Shown in pieces: positions 43,462 to 51,847 of a stretch of DNA of 64,000 bases. The translations under genes were made by a program, and so were the position numbers. This DNA comes from Paractinoplanes rishiriensis (GTDB taxonomy: Bacteria > Actinomycetota > Actinomycetes > Mycobacteriales > Micromonosporaceae). The DNA lies in contig NZ_BOMV01000005.1 of NCBI RefSeq assembly GCF_016862375.1, forward strand, positions 1 through 64,000. Direction: 5' to 3'. Each line of letters begins with the position of its first letter. Within the stretch, counting starts at the first letter, position 1. The notes under the pieces were generated by a model, which worked only from the letters and a program-made list of their open reading frames with translations, did not search any database and was not told where the DNA came from.

Positions 43462-44640
43462 ATGCAACGCCTGTTCACCTCCGAATCCGTCACCGAGGGC
43501 CACCCCGACAAGATCGCCGATCAGATCAGCGACGGTGTCCTGGACGCGCTCCTCTCCCAGGACCCGCACAGCCGCGTCGCGGTCGAGACGCTGATCACCA
43601 CCGGGCAGGTGCACGTCGCCGGCGAGGTGACCACCCGGGCGTACGCCGACATCCCGGCGATCGTCCGCGAGACCGTCCTGGACATCGGCTACGACGCGTC
43701 GCAGAAGGGCTTCGACGGCGCGTCGTGCGGGGTCAGCGTGTCCATCGGCGCCCAGTCACCGGACATCGCCCGGGGTGTCGACCGCGCCCTGGAGAGCGGC
43801 ACCGGCCATCTGCTGGACGCCCAGGGCGCCGGCGACCAGGGCATGATGTTCGGCTTCGCCTGCTCGGAGACGCCGGAACTGATGCCGCTGCCGATCGCCC
43901 TGGCGCACCGGCTGGCCCGGCGCCTCGCCGCCGTCCGCCGGGACCGCGCCCTGCCCTACCTGCGCCCGGACGGCAAGACCCAGGTCACGGTCGAGTACGC
44001 GGGCCTGCGCCCGGTCCGCCTCGACACGGTCGTGGTGTCCACCCAGCACGCCCGCGACGTCTCCCTGGACGGGCTGCTCGCCCCGCAGATCCGGGAGCAG
44101 GTGGTGGAGACCGAGCTCGCCGGGCTCGGCCTGGACACCGCGGGGTACCGGCTGCTGGTCAACCCGACCGGCCGGTTCGAGATCGGCGGTCCGATGGGCG
44201 ACGCCGGGCTCACCGGACGAAAGATCATCGTGGACACCTACGGGGGCTACGCCCGGCACGGCGGCGGGGCGTTCTCCGGCAAGGACCCGTCCAAGGTGGA
44301 CCGGTCCGCGGCGTACGCGATGCGCTGGGTGGCCAAGAACGTCGTCGCCGCGGGCCTTGCGGAGCGCTGCGAGACACAGGTCGCGTACGCGATCGGCAAG
44401 GCCCGCCCGGTGTCGCTGTCCGTCGAGACCTTCGGCACCGAGAACGTGCCCGTCGAGCGCATCGAGAAGGCCATCACCGAGGTCTTCGACCTGCGCCCGG
44501 CCGCGATCGTCCGGGACCTCGACCTGCTGCGCCCGATCTACCGGCAGACCGCGGCCTACGGGCACTTCGGCCGCGAACTGCCGGACCTGCTCTGGGAGAG
44601 CACCGACCGCGCCCAGGACCTGAAGAATGCCGCCGCCTGA
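43462..44640 (+). CDS. metK: S-adenosylmethionine synthetase, cluster-encoded copy
   Basis: A 392-residue Met[33 protein letters not shown] and the phosphate-loop hexapeptide region [16 protein letters not shown] are all present. It makes SAM from methionine and ATP. As last gene of the PKS operon it is likely a pathway-dedicated copy feeding the O-methyltransferase at 24646; primary metK genes usually sit elsewhere with coaBC and priA. Only 3 bp separate it from the convergent next gene. Confidence 0.94.
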   Translation: MQRLFTSESVTEGHPDKIADQISDGVLDALLSQDPHSRVAVETLITTGQVHVAGEVTTRAYADIPAIVRETVLDIGYDASQKGFDGASCGVSVSIGAQSPDIARGVDRALESGTGHLLDAQGAGDQGMMFGFACSETPELMPLPIALAHRLARRLAAVRRDRALPYLRPDGKTQVTVEYAGLRPVRLDTVVVSTQHARDVSLDGLLAPQIREQVVETELAGLGLDTAGYRLLVNPTGRFEIGGPMGDAGLTGRKIIVDTYGGYARHGGGAFSGKDPSKVDRSAAYAMRWVAKNVVAAGLAERCETQVAYAIGKARPVSLSVETFGTENVPVERIEKAITEVFDLRPAAIVRDLDLLRPIYRQTAAYGHFGRELPDLLWESTDRAQDLKNAAA

Positions 44641-44643
44641 TCG

Positions 44644-44937
44644 TCAGGGGAACCGGTACGAGCCGACCTCCTCCATCTGCGTCACCTCGGGCGGCTCCGC
44701 GCACCGCCCCTCCAGCCCGGCCCGGTAGCGCCCGAACGCCTCGATCTGCCGCAGCATCCCCGGCCCCTGCGGCAGGTCGACCACGTCGATGAAGGTCACC
44801 CCGTCCGCCAGCCGGTAGGTCGCGTAGCGCAGGCCGTCGATCTCGGCCGAGGCCAGTTCGTCATAGACCTCGCGCAGCATCGCCAGTTCCTGGCCGACCT
44901 GATCCTCGAGAACCTTCCACCGCACCATCACCTGCAC
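44644..44937 (-). CDS. Small ABM-like (dimeric alpha/beta barrel) protein
   Basis: A 97-residue protein (VQVMVRWKVLEDQVGQELAM, YATYRLADGVTFIDVVDLP, IEAFGRYRAGLEGRC) with the strand-helix-strand pattern of small ABM/dimeric alpha-beta-barrel proteins. GGAGGG six bases before the GTG at 44937 fixes the start. It is divergent from a TetR-family regulator with a perfect palindrome between them, so it is probably its target. It could be a quinone-forming oxygenase or a simple stress protein; no catalytic residue is certain. Confidence 0.7.
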   Translation of the reverse strand: MQVMVRWKVLEDQVGQELAMLREVYDELASAEIDGLRYATYRLADGVTFIDVVDLPQGPGMLRQIEAFGRYRAGLEGRCAEPPEVTQMEEVGSYRFP

Positions 44938-44978
44938 GACTTGCCCTCCGTGGCGTCGACAACATTCGTACGACAGCT

Positions 44979-44994
44979 TGTATTCGGAAATACA
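44979..44994. promoter_or_regulatory. Palindromic operator between ABM-like gene and TetR gene
   Basis: TGTATT-CGGA-AATACA: perfect 6-bp arms with a 4-base spacer, in the 87 bp between the divergent start codons. Typical size and place for a TetR-family autoregulatory site. Confidence 0.7.
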
Positions 44995-45024
44995 TGGCGT
45001 CAAGTGAACGCTAGGATCGGCACC

Positions 45025-45642
45025 GTGGCCCCCCGTCCCTACCGACAGCGCCTGCGGGCCGAATCCACCCTCGACACCCGGCGCCGGATCATCGACGCCG
45101 TCCTCGAGCAGCTCCGCCACGCCCCCACCGAGCCCGTCACCCTCGACCGGGTGGCCCAGCGCGCCCGGGTCGCGCGCCCGACGATCTACACGACGTTCGG
45201 GTCGCGCGCCGGCCTCTTCGACGCGGTCGGCGCCGACCTGCTGCACCGTGCCGGGCTGGCCGGCGTGCTGGCCGCCGCGGAGCATCCGGACGCCCGGGCC
45301 GGGTTGCGCGCGACCGTGCACGCGGTGGTCACCCTCTACGCCGCCCATCACGACGTGTTCCGCCCGCTGTACGCGATGGCCCGCCTCGACCCGTCCACCA
45401 TGGCCGGCGCCGTCCAGCGGATGGAGAACGGCCGCGCCGCGGGGATGGCCGAGCTGTGCGACCGGCTGGCCGCGCAGCACCTGCTCCGGCCCGGGCTCAC
45501 CCCGGCGGCGGCGGCCCACCTGCTGTGGCTGGTGACCAGCTTCGAGACCTTCGACCTGCTGCACACCGGCCGCGACCTGCCGGTGCCGGTCACGGCAGAC
45601 CTGCTGACCGGCACCGCCGAGCAAACCCTGTGCGGGACGTGA
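45025..45642 (+). CDS. TetR-family transcriptional regulator
   Basis: A 205-residue repressor from GTG. HTH at about 20-65: TRRRIIDAVLEQL, VTLDRVAQRARVARPTIYTTFGSRAGLFDAV. The helical C-terminal half binds an unknown ligand. It is the divergent partner of the ABM-like gene and probably represses it through the palindrome at 44979. It lies just outside the PKS operon, so it may mark the right edge of the cluster. Confidence 0.88.
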   Translation: MAPRPYRQRLRAESTLDTRRRIIDAVLEQLRHAPTEPVTLDRVAQRARVARPTIYTTFGSRAGLFDAVGADLLHRAGLAGVLAAAEHPDARAGLRATVHAVVTLYAAHHDVFRPLYAMARLDPSTMAGAVQRMENGRAAGMAELCDRLAAQHLLRPGLTPAAAAHLLWLVTSFETFDLLHTGRDLPVPVTADLLTGTAEQTLCGT

Positions 45643-45646
45643 ATGC

Positions 45647-46429
45647 TCAGGCGCGCGGCAGATCGGCGATCGGGGCCAGCACGATCCGCGGCCGCAGCGC
45701 CGGATCCAACCACCGCAGCACCGCCACCATCTGCGTCCGGGACAGCGACACGCACCCGGCCGTCGACCCACGACCGTGGACGTGCAGGAAGATCGCCGAG
45801 CCTCGGCCCGCCACCGCCGGCGCGCTGGTCACGTACTGGCCCAGGGCGGTGTTCCAGCTGACCGACCCGGGTGCCGGCCGGTTGAAGTCGACCACCGCGG
45901 CGTACGCGTACTGCCTCGGGTAGTCGGCGAGCCGCTCGGCCCGCGAGGTGCGCCAGGTGCGCCGCGGGGACAGCGACGGCTGGAACATGTTGTACGTCCG
46001 CGGGTCGCTCCGGTCGCCCACCCAGTGGTCGTTGCCGTCCACCCGCCGGTAGTCGAGCCGGGTGCCCGGGTCGGCCGCCAGCCCGAACGCCTCGGTGATC
46101 GTGAAGGTGCCGATCGGGGTGGTGCCGGTCCCCTGCACCCGCCGGCTGGCCCACTGCCAGCCGCCGTAGCCGTTGCGGGCCGCCATGGCCGGGAACGCGG
46201 CGCGCCACCGGCCGTCCGTCCCGCGCTGGTAGGCGTACGCGGTCGAGGAGGTCGAGGTGCGACTGTGCCCGGCCACCACGACGACCTGCCGGCTGTCACC
46301 GAGGTGGCCGAGGCGGGTGGGGAACCAGGGCGGCACCGCGGCCGTCGCCGGCCCGCCGACAGCCGGCCCGCCGACAGCCGCCCCGCCGACAGCCGCCAGG
46401 AGCAGAGCCACCACCAGCACGAATCTCAT
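45647..46429 (-). CDS. Exported L,D-transpeptidase-like (YkuD) protein
   Basis: A 260-residue exported protein. The signal peptide contains an AVGGPAVGGPAT repeat. The catalytic YkuD signature is HVHGRGSTAGCVSLSR with Cys226, and the fold begins around RQVVVVAGH. YkuD enzymes cross-link peptidoglycan stem peptides in a penicillin-insensitive way or modify them. It lies 23 bp downstream of a Ser/Thr kinase gene in the same direction, suggesting co-expression and perhaps phospho-control of wall remodelling. It is the short, single-domain type without LysM or Ig-like modules. Confidence 0.85.
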   Translation of the reverse strand: MRFVLVVALLLAAVGGAAVGGPAVGGPATAAVPPWFPTRLGHLGDSRQVVVVAGHSRTSTSSTAYAYQRGTDGRWRAAFPAMAARNGYGGWQWASRRVQGTGTTPIGTFTITEAFGLAADPGTRLDYRRVDGNDHWVGDRSDPRTYNMFQPSLSPRRTWRTSRAERLADYPRQYAYAAVVDFNRPAPGSVSWNTALGQYVTSAPAVAGRGSAIFLHVHGRGSTAGCVSLSRTQMVAVLRWLDPALRPRIVLAPIADLPRA

Positions 46430-46452
46430 GGTCGGTTCTCACCGTATCGGCC

Positions 46453-48420
46453 TCACCACGCGAAGGCGGACCCTTTCGCGGTGCCCGACATGGCCCGCCC
46501 GTCGCGCTGGTACCGGAACGCCATCACCACGGTGTACTGCCGCCCCCGCTCGGGTCGCGCGGTCGCCGGCCCGCAGCTGCGCGTCGACGCGTCCCCGCCG
46601 AACGTCAGGTCGTCGCACGTCCGGGGCCCGGCCACGGTCCGCCCGGTGGCGGCATCCTGCACGGTCACCGTGATGCTGCCGGTGCCACCACCCGGCGCCG
46701 TGAGCGACCCCTGGTACTGGATGTCCCGTCCGAGCATCTGACACGGCTTGGTGGCCATCGCCATCTTGCTGGTCAGGTCGAACGCAAATCGCTGCGTGCA
46801 CTGCCACGGCCCGTAAGGCTTCGCCTCCGGTTGCGGTGGGCGAGTTGCTTTATCCGGTACGCGCGAGGCCGCCGCCGATCGTGCGGTCTTGACGGCATCG
46901 CCCGTCCCGCCCAACTGCCGAGGCGCCCCGGTCGACGAGGCCACGGCCCGCTGCGGCACCCGCTTACCGGCCGTGCCGCGCTGCGGCAGCTGAGCCGGAC
47001 TGGACGCCGCAAGAACCTGCGGCGCGGTGGTCATGGTGTCCGGCGCGTCGTTCTCGGCCCGCCCGAAGTGCCAGGCCGTGGTAGCCACCGCCGACGCCAG
47101 CATGGCCGCCGCGATCAGCGTGGCCCCCGGCCGGGCCCAGCGCCAGCCGGGCGCGGCGTTCCCCCGCGGATCCGCCGCCCGAGGCAGCGGCACGATGGAG
47201 ACCGGATCCGGCTCGTCCCCGTGCCCCCCGGCGTCAAGCGGCCGGCCCGTACCCCGCCCGGACCCACTCGGCTCCGACCCGGCCCTTCCCAAGCCCGCCC
47301 GTCCCACGCCGTCCGCCCCCGAGCCGGCCCTTCCCGAGCCCGCCCGTCCCGAACGGCCCGGCTCCGAGCCCGCCATCCCCAGGGCGGCGCTGTTCGGGGC
47401 GGCGCTGTTCGGGGCGGCGCTGTTCGGGGCGGCATTGTCCGGGGCCGCCTGGCGTGGGACCGGCGGCGGCAGCACCCGGCTCACGTCGGCCAGGCTGAAG
47501 TCCGGTGCCGGGCGCTGCGGGGCCGGCAGCGCCCGCGTACCGGCGCACTCCCGCGCCAGATCCGCCAGCGAAACCACCAGTTCGGCGGCCGACGGCCGCA
47601 GCCGCGGCTTGGTCGCCATGCAGTCCATGATCACGTCCCAGACCGGCTCCGGGACACCGGGCGGCCGCGGCGGGTTGCCCTCCATGTGCCGGCGCATCAG
47701 GTCGGGGATCGAGTCGCTGTCGTAGGGCGGGCGGCCGGTCACCAGCTCGTAGAGCAGCACGCCCAGCGCGTAGACGTCCGTGGCCGGCGAGGCCGTGGTG
47801 CCGTGGAACGCCTCCGGCGCCATGTAGTGCGGCGTGCCCACCACCGCGTTCGGCGTGGTCATGCTCGGGGTGTTGAGGATGCGGGCCACCCCGAAGTCGG
47901 TGAGCCGGGTGTCCAGCCGGCCGTTCTCGAGGTGCAGCAGGATGTTGTCCGGCTTGAGGTCGCGGTGGATCACCCCGAGCTCGTGCGCCTCGGCCAGCGC
48001 CGCCGCCACCTGACAGGCGAGCCGCGCCGCCTCCCCCGCCGGCACCGTGTCGTGCTCGCGCAGGTGGTCCCGCAGCGAGCCGCCGTCCACCAGGTCCATC
48101 ACCAGCCCGAGCGTCTCGCCCACGCTGAACAGGTCGCGCACCCGCACCACGTTCCGGTGCCGCAGCATCAGCAGGATGGTCCGCTCCTGCACGAAGCGGG
48201 TGACCAGCTTGGGCTGCCGCAGCAGACTCTCGTGCAGCAGCTTGACCGCCACCGGCTCCCCGGTCGACCGGTCCAGCCCGCGCCACACCGTCCCGGTGGC
48301 GCCCTGCCCGATCGGATGTTGCAGGATGTACGAGCTGCCGACGCACCGCCCGCTGAGATCCATGGTCGACGCGCCGTCGGAATCCGCGCGTGCGACGCTG
48401 CTCGTGCGATCCTTGGTCAC
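46453..48420 (-). CDS. Membrane Ser/Thr protein kinase (PknB-like, Hanks type)
   Basis: A 655-residue kinase. The N-terminal catalytic domain (about 25-285) has GQGATGTVW, the VAIK-type Lys in VAVKLLHE, HRDLKPDNILL, DFGVARIL and MAPEAF. A Pro/Ala/Gly-rich low-complexity stretch with NSAAP repeats follows, then one membrane helix (LIAAAMLASAVATTAWHFG) and an extracellular domain with four Cys (QCTQRFAFDL ... TCDDLTF ... RSC). GGAAGG upstream of the GTG at 48420 decides the start. The outer domain is not a PASTA repeat, so its signal is unknown. Probably paired with the L,D-transpeptidase downstream. Confidence 0.92.
   Translation of the reverse strand: MTKDRTSSVARADSDGASTMDLSGRCVGSSYILQHPIGQGATGTVWRGLDRSTGEPVAVKLLHESLLRQPKLVTRFVQERTILLMLRHRNVVRVRDLFSVGETLGLVMDLVDGGSLRDHLREHDTVPAGEAARLACQVAAALAEAHELGVIHRDLKPDNILLHLENGRLDTRLTDFGVARILNTPSMTTPNAVVGTPHYMAPEAFHGTTASPATDVYALGVLLYELVTGRPPYDSDSIPDLMRRHMEGNPPRPPGVPEPVWDVIMDCMATKPRLRPSAAELVVSLADLARECAGTRALPAPQRPAPDFSLADVSRVLPPPVPRQAAPDNAAPNSAAPNSAAPNSAALGMAGSEPGRSGRAGSGRAGSGADGVGRAGLGRAGSEPSGSGRGTGRPLDAGGHGDEPDPVSIVPLPRAADPRGNAAPGWRWARPGATLIAAAMLASAVATTAWHFGRAENDAPDTMTTAPQVLAASSPAQLPQRGTAGKRVPQRAVASSTGAPRQLGGTGDAVKTARSAAASRVPDKATRPPQPEAKPYGPWQCTQRFAFDLTSKMAMATKPCQMLGRDIQYQGSLTAPGGGTGSITVTVQDAATGRTVAGPRTCDDLTFGGDASTRSCGPATARPERGRQYTVVMAFRYQRDGRAMSGTAKGSAFAW
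47382..47441 (-). repeat. 15-bp tandem repeats (4 units) in the kinase linker
   Basis: Three exact GGGCGGCGCTGTTCG units and a fourth with three changes encode NSAAP-type repeats in the linker. Copy number is likely to vary between strains. Confidence 0.85.
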
Positions 48421-48610
48421 TCGGGCTTCCTTCCGAAGTCGGCGATGCCCCGGAATCCTGCTGTTTGTCCGGATCGCCTGGCAAGCCTGTGGCGCCAAGT
48501 TCGCACCTTCGGTCTGAGAAGGCGGATTCGCGTCACCTCCCCGCCCGACGGCTCGTTCGAGCTGTCAGAACCAACCCCAGCCCCCGCACGCCCAGAGCCT
48601 GGCCACTCGC

Positions 48611-49075
48611 TCAGAGCGGGCTCATCTCGCCGAGCACCCGGTCCGCCAGGTCGATGATCTGTGCGACCTTGGGCAGATCGCGCTCGACCTCCTCCGCACC
48701 GATGACCGGCGTGCTGGACGACGGGTACTCGACCTGGTTACGCCGCCGCCGGAGTCTGTCGAACGGCCGGAGGACCCCGCCAAGCGGCGGATCGAGTTGC
48801 GCCGAAACCGCGTCGCGCACCGCTATGTGCCCGCCCCGGCTGGTGGCCCGCACACCCTGGTTTTCCAGCACAGCGGCAAAGGCCTTACGCGCCGCGTCGT
48901 ACAGCAGCTGATAAGCACCAGCCGGGTCGGAACCGGCGATGGCGCTCGCCGAGCCGAGGTGGCGGCGCGCCTGGGAGAGCAACAGATCGGCGTGGTCCCG
49001 ACTGGCCGGGACCCGTTCCAGTTCACCTCGGCTGATCATGCTGTCCAGCGTTTCGCGACCCTGCTGCCACCGCAC
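48611..49075 (-). CDS. HEPN-domain protein, putative toxin of an MNT/HEPN pair
   Basis: A 154-residue helical protein of the SAV_6107-like HEPN type (DHADLLLSQARRHLGSASAIAGSDPAGAYQLLYDAARKAFAAVLENQGVR). HEPN toxins are RNases with an Rx4-6H motif. Here the corresponding helix reads RRRRNQVEYPSS with Tyr where His is expected, so RNase activity is uncertain. The GTG at 49075 has GGAGG five bases upstream; an in-frame TTG at 49096 is an alternative. It is encoded directly after the MNT gene, with a palindrome in the gap. Confidence 0.78.
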   Translation of the reverse strand: MRWQQGRETLDSMISRGELERVPASRDHADLLLSQARRHLGSASAIAGSDPAGAYQLLYDAARKAFAAVLENQGVRATSRGGHIAVRDAVSAQLDPPLGGVLRPFDRLRRRRNQVEYPSSSTPVIGAEEVERDLPKVAQIIDLADRVLGEMSPL

Positions 49076-49103
49076 GAGGACCTCCGAACCCGTCAACTTT
49101 GCT

Positions 49104-49136
49104 ACTAGCTTAGCGACTAGCTGTCATTAAGCTAGT
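49104..49136. promoter_or_regulatory. Inverted repeat between MNT and HEPN genes
   Basis: ACTAGCTTA (49104-49112) and TAAGCTAGT (49128-49136) are perfect 9-bp inverted copies; the right arm covers the MNT stop codon. The AGCTA core also occurs at the MNT start palindrome. It may be a second operator or a hairpin tuning the toxin/antitoxin ratio. Confidence 0.6.
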
Positions 49137-49740
49137 CCGGGAGGATGCGGTGGAGCGAGCGTGAGCGCACAGTTGCGAGAAACGGGTCGGATTCGGGTGA
49201 TCGCCAGCTCGCGCTGGAGATCCGGTGGATGTTCACCTCGCGGGCCAGCTGGTGCTCGGCAGCCCGAGCCGCCTCTGCCAGGTCGTCCTCGTCGGCGTCG
49301 CCCACGACCAGCACGTCCACGTCACGGGGCGGTGGGCCGGGCTCGCCGGCGTAGCGGGCGGCCCACGACCCGTAGATGTACGCTTCGTGCACGCCAGCGA
49401 CCGGCGCCAAGCGGTCGGCGAGCACCGCGGCGGGGCCGTACGTCAGCGCCAGCAGATCGGTGAGCGGGCGCGCCGCCGGATGCGAAAGGTCCGCGCGCAG
49501 GAGGCGCATGTTGCCGCGCCGATCCTCGCGCACGAAGCCCGTCTCGGTGAGCCGGTCGGCCTCCCGGCTGACGGTCGAAGCGGAGACCTGGAATCGGGTG
49601 GCCAGCTCAACCACCGAGTAGCCCTCCTCGGGGTGCAGGAAGAGCCACGCCAGCAGCTCGCCGAGGAGTGGCGAGCGCAGCAGCGGCAGCAACTGCGACC
49701 TAGCTTGCACATCCTGCACGATAGCTTGCAGGATGTGCAA
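49132..49740 (-). CDS. MNT nucleotidyltransferase with N-terminal winged helix, putative antitoxin
   Basis: A 202-residue protein. An N-terminal winged HTH (GELLAWLFLHPEEGYSVVELATRFQVSASTVSREADRL) is followed by a minimal nucleotidyltransferase domain with the GSW...R and DVDVLVVGD motif. MNT antitoxins AMPylate or bind HEPN toxins; the HTH would give autoregulation. It starts at a TTG that lies inside a 36-bp palindrome, so repressor binding would mask the start region. It precedes the HEPN gene in the same direction. Confidence 0.85.
   Translation of the reverse strand: MHILQAIVQDVQARSQLLPLLRSPLLGELLAWLFLHPEEGYSVVELATRFQVSASTVSREADRLTETGFVREDRRGNMRLLRADLSHPAARPLTDLLALTYGPAAVLADRLAPVAGVHEAYIYGSWAARYAGEPGPPPRDVDVLVVGDADEDDLAEAARAAEHQLAREVNIHRISSASWRSPESDPFLATVRSRSLHRILPD
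49705..49740. promoter_or_regulatory. 36-bp perfect palindrome over the MNT start codon
   Basis: TTGCACATCCTGCA (49705-49718) and TGCAGGATGTGCAA (49727-49740) are exact 14-bp inverted copies with an 8-base spacer. The right arm includes the start codon. A strong candidate for the autoregulatory operator of the HTH-MNT protein. Confidence 0.8.
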
Positions 49741-49752
49741 AGTCCCAGCTGA

Positions 49753-51777
49753 TCAGGCCGTCTCCGAAGGCTGGGGGCCGCATAGTGTGCGGATCGCGCC
49801 CAGCAGCGTCGAGCGGGTGAACGGCTTTTCGATCAGCATGCTGTTCTCGTCCAGGTGGAGCTGGGGGCCCAGCGACGCCGCCGTGTAGCCGGACATGTAG
49901 AGGACCGGCAGGTCGGGGTGGTGGGTGCGCAGGGCGTTCGCCAGTTCGGGGCCGGTCATGGTCGGCATCACCACGTCGGTGATCAGCAGGTCGGGGTGGG
50001 CGCCGGCGGCCACCTGGGTCACCGCCATCAGGGCGTCGGTGGCGACCGTGATGGTGTAGCCGGCCGGGGCGATCAGGCGCTGGACCAGCTGGGCCACCTC
50101 GGGCTGGTCCTCGACGATCAGGACCGTGCCGATCACCTGGGTGGTGCCCTGGCGGGCCTCGGCGCCGGCCGGCTTCTCCTCGGCGGCCGGCAGGTAGAGG
50201 TGGACCGTGGTGCCCATCCGGGGCTCCGACTCCAGCTCGATGTGGCCGCCGATGCCCTGCACGATGCCGGCGGTGGTGGCCAGGCCCAGGCCGGCGGCGG
50301 TCGGGCGGGTGGTGAAGAACGGTTCGAGGGCCCGCCTGCGGACCTCGTCGGTCATGCCCACGCCGGTGTCGGTGATGACCAGGTGCACCAGCCGGCCGGG
50401 CGGCACGCCCTGCTTGCCGTCCGGTTCGACCACCTCGTTGGAGGCCGCCACCCGCAGCATGCCGCCGTGCAGCATCGCGTCGCGGGCGTTCGCGGCCAGG
50501 TTGACCAGGGCCTGCTCGAGCGGGCCCCGTTCGGCGCGCACCGGCCAGACGTCGGGGCCGAACGCCAGGTCCAGGCCGATGTGCTCACCGAGCGTACGGC
50601 TGAACAAAGATTGGACGTCGGTCAGCAGGTCCGGGATCGGAATGATCTCCGGGCGGTTGCCCTCGCTGCGGCCGAACGCGAGCAGCTGATGGGTCAGGGT
50701 CCGGCCGGTGCCGACCGCCTCGAGGATGTCCTGGGCCAGCTGGTGCTGCGGCGAGCCCTCCTCGGCGCTGGTCAGGATCATGTCGGCCGAGCCGCCCACG
50801 ACCGTGAGCAGGTTGTTGAAGTCGTGCGAGATGCCGCCGATCAGCTGGCCCAGGCTGTCCAGCCGGCGCAGGTGGTCGAGCTGCCGTTTGAGGCCGCGGG
50901 CGTCGATGTGGTCAGTGGTGTCGGTGACCATGCAGACCACGCCGGAGAACCGGCCCTGGTCGTCCATCAGCGGCATCATGCTCATCCGGACACTGCGCTG
51001 CGAGCCGTCCGCGCGCATCAGCCGGGTGGCGCCGACCGTGGAGCGGCCCGCCTGGCACTCGCTGAGGCGCCGGCTCAGCTCCTTCTGTCCCTGGCTGTCG
51101 AGAAAACCCCTTAAAGACACACCAACAAGCTGGGTACGCGGCATGCCGAGCACCACGCCCATCGGCTCATTCGCGTACGTGGCCACGCCCTCCGCATCGA
51201 GCTGGAGCACCCCCTCGGGGATGGTCTCCAGCACCCGCCGGTACCGCTCCTCGCTGGCCCGCAGGCGCTCCAGGGCCCGGGCGCTGGACTCGGCCAGGGC
51301 CAGCTCGCCGGCGATGTCCCGGGCAAGTTCGACCTCGGCGGTGGAATAGAACGAGCCGGGCTGTTCCCGGGTGAGCACCAGATAGCCGGCGTACGTGTTG
51401 TCGACGATCACCGGGCAGAGCACGGCCGCGTGGATGTGGTGCTCCTCCCCGGCCAGCGGCTCGACCCCGTCGCCGGCCAGCACGATGGGGCGGCGGCTGG
51501 CGGCCATCGAGGTGGAGAAATCGTCGTCCGGCAGCTGGCCGACGTGGTCGAGCACCCGGGCGATGGCGGCCGAGCGCTCGTCGTCGACGTGGTGGTAGGT
51601 GATCGCGTCGTACCGGCCGTCGTCGCGCAGCAGTTGCACGCCGGCCCCGTCGCCGATCATGTCGGCCGCGGCCCGGGCCGCGGTTGAGCGCACCTCGGCG
51701 GCATCGCCAGCGACCCGGCTGAGCGCCAGGGCGAGGTCGGCCAGCGCGTACCGGAGGGGGTAAGCCATGACACCCAT
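49753..51777 (-). CDS. Hybrid histidine kinase GAF-PAS-HisKA-HATPase-REC
   Basis: A 674-residue soluble sensor kinase. GAF domain at about 20-165, PAS at about 175-290 (RRVLETIPEGVLQLDAEGVATYANEP), H-box GGISHDFNNLL, ATP-binding N box NLAANARDAML, G1 DTGVGM and the FFTTRP region. A C-terminal receiver has phospho-Asp in LLITDVVMPTMTG and Lys in IEKPFTRS. No membrane helix, so it senses a cytoplasmic or diffusible cue. No output regulator is adjacent; the receiver lacks a DNA-binding domain. ATG at 51777, alternative at 51768. Confidence 0.92.
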   Translation of the reverse strand: MGVMAYPLRYALADLALALSRVAGDAAEVRSTAARAAADMIGDGAGVQLLRDDGRYDAITYHHVDDERSAAIARVLDHVGQLPDDDFSTSMAASRRPIVLAGDGVEPLAGEEHHIHAAVLCPVIVDNTYAGYLVLTREQPGSFYSTAEVELARDIAGELALAESSARALERLRASEERYRRVLETIPEGVLQLDAEGVATYANEPMGVVLGMPRTQLVGVSLRGFLDSQGQKELSRRLSECQAGRSTVGATRLMRADGSQRSVRMSMMPLMDDQGRFSGVVCMVTDTTDHIDARGLKRQLDHLRRLDSLGQLIGGISHDFNNLLTVVGGSADMILTSAEEGSPQHQLAQDILEAVGTGRTLTHQLLAFGRSEGNRPEIIPIPDLLTDVQSLFSRTLGEHIGLDLAFGPDVWPVRAERGPLEQALVNLAANARDAMLHGGMLRVAASNEVVEPDGKQGVPPGRLVHLVITDTGVGMTDEVRRRALEPFFTTRPTAAGLGLATTAGIVQGIGGHIELESEPRMGTTVHLYLPAAEEKPAGAEARQGTTQVIGTVLIVEDQPEVAQLVQRLIAPAGYTITVATDALMAVTQVAAGAHPDLLITDVVMPTMTGPELANALRTHHPDLPVLYMSGYTAASLGPQLHLDENSMLIEKPFTRSTLLGAIRTLCGPQPSETA

Positions 51778-51847
51778 GCCGACATGATCCGTGTCTGGTG
51801 GGGTTCGTGCGGCCGGTTCGCCAGCTTTGCAACCTTGAAGCCTGCCG

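Noticed and set aside
18351..44640. Spore-pigment or pentangular polyphenol cluster
   Set aside because: A TcmI-type cyclase and doubled ABM protein first suggested this, but C-9 ketoreductase, didomain ARO/CYC, PgaE-like hydroxylase and the jadJ-I-A-B-C-like order fit angucyclines better. Phylogeny is still needed.
44644..45771. A 375-codon minus-strand gene over the TetR region
   Set aside because: Only the last 97 codons have coding character and a good start signal (GTG 44937); the rest is antisense of the TetR gene.
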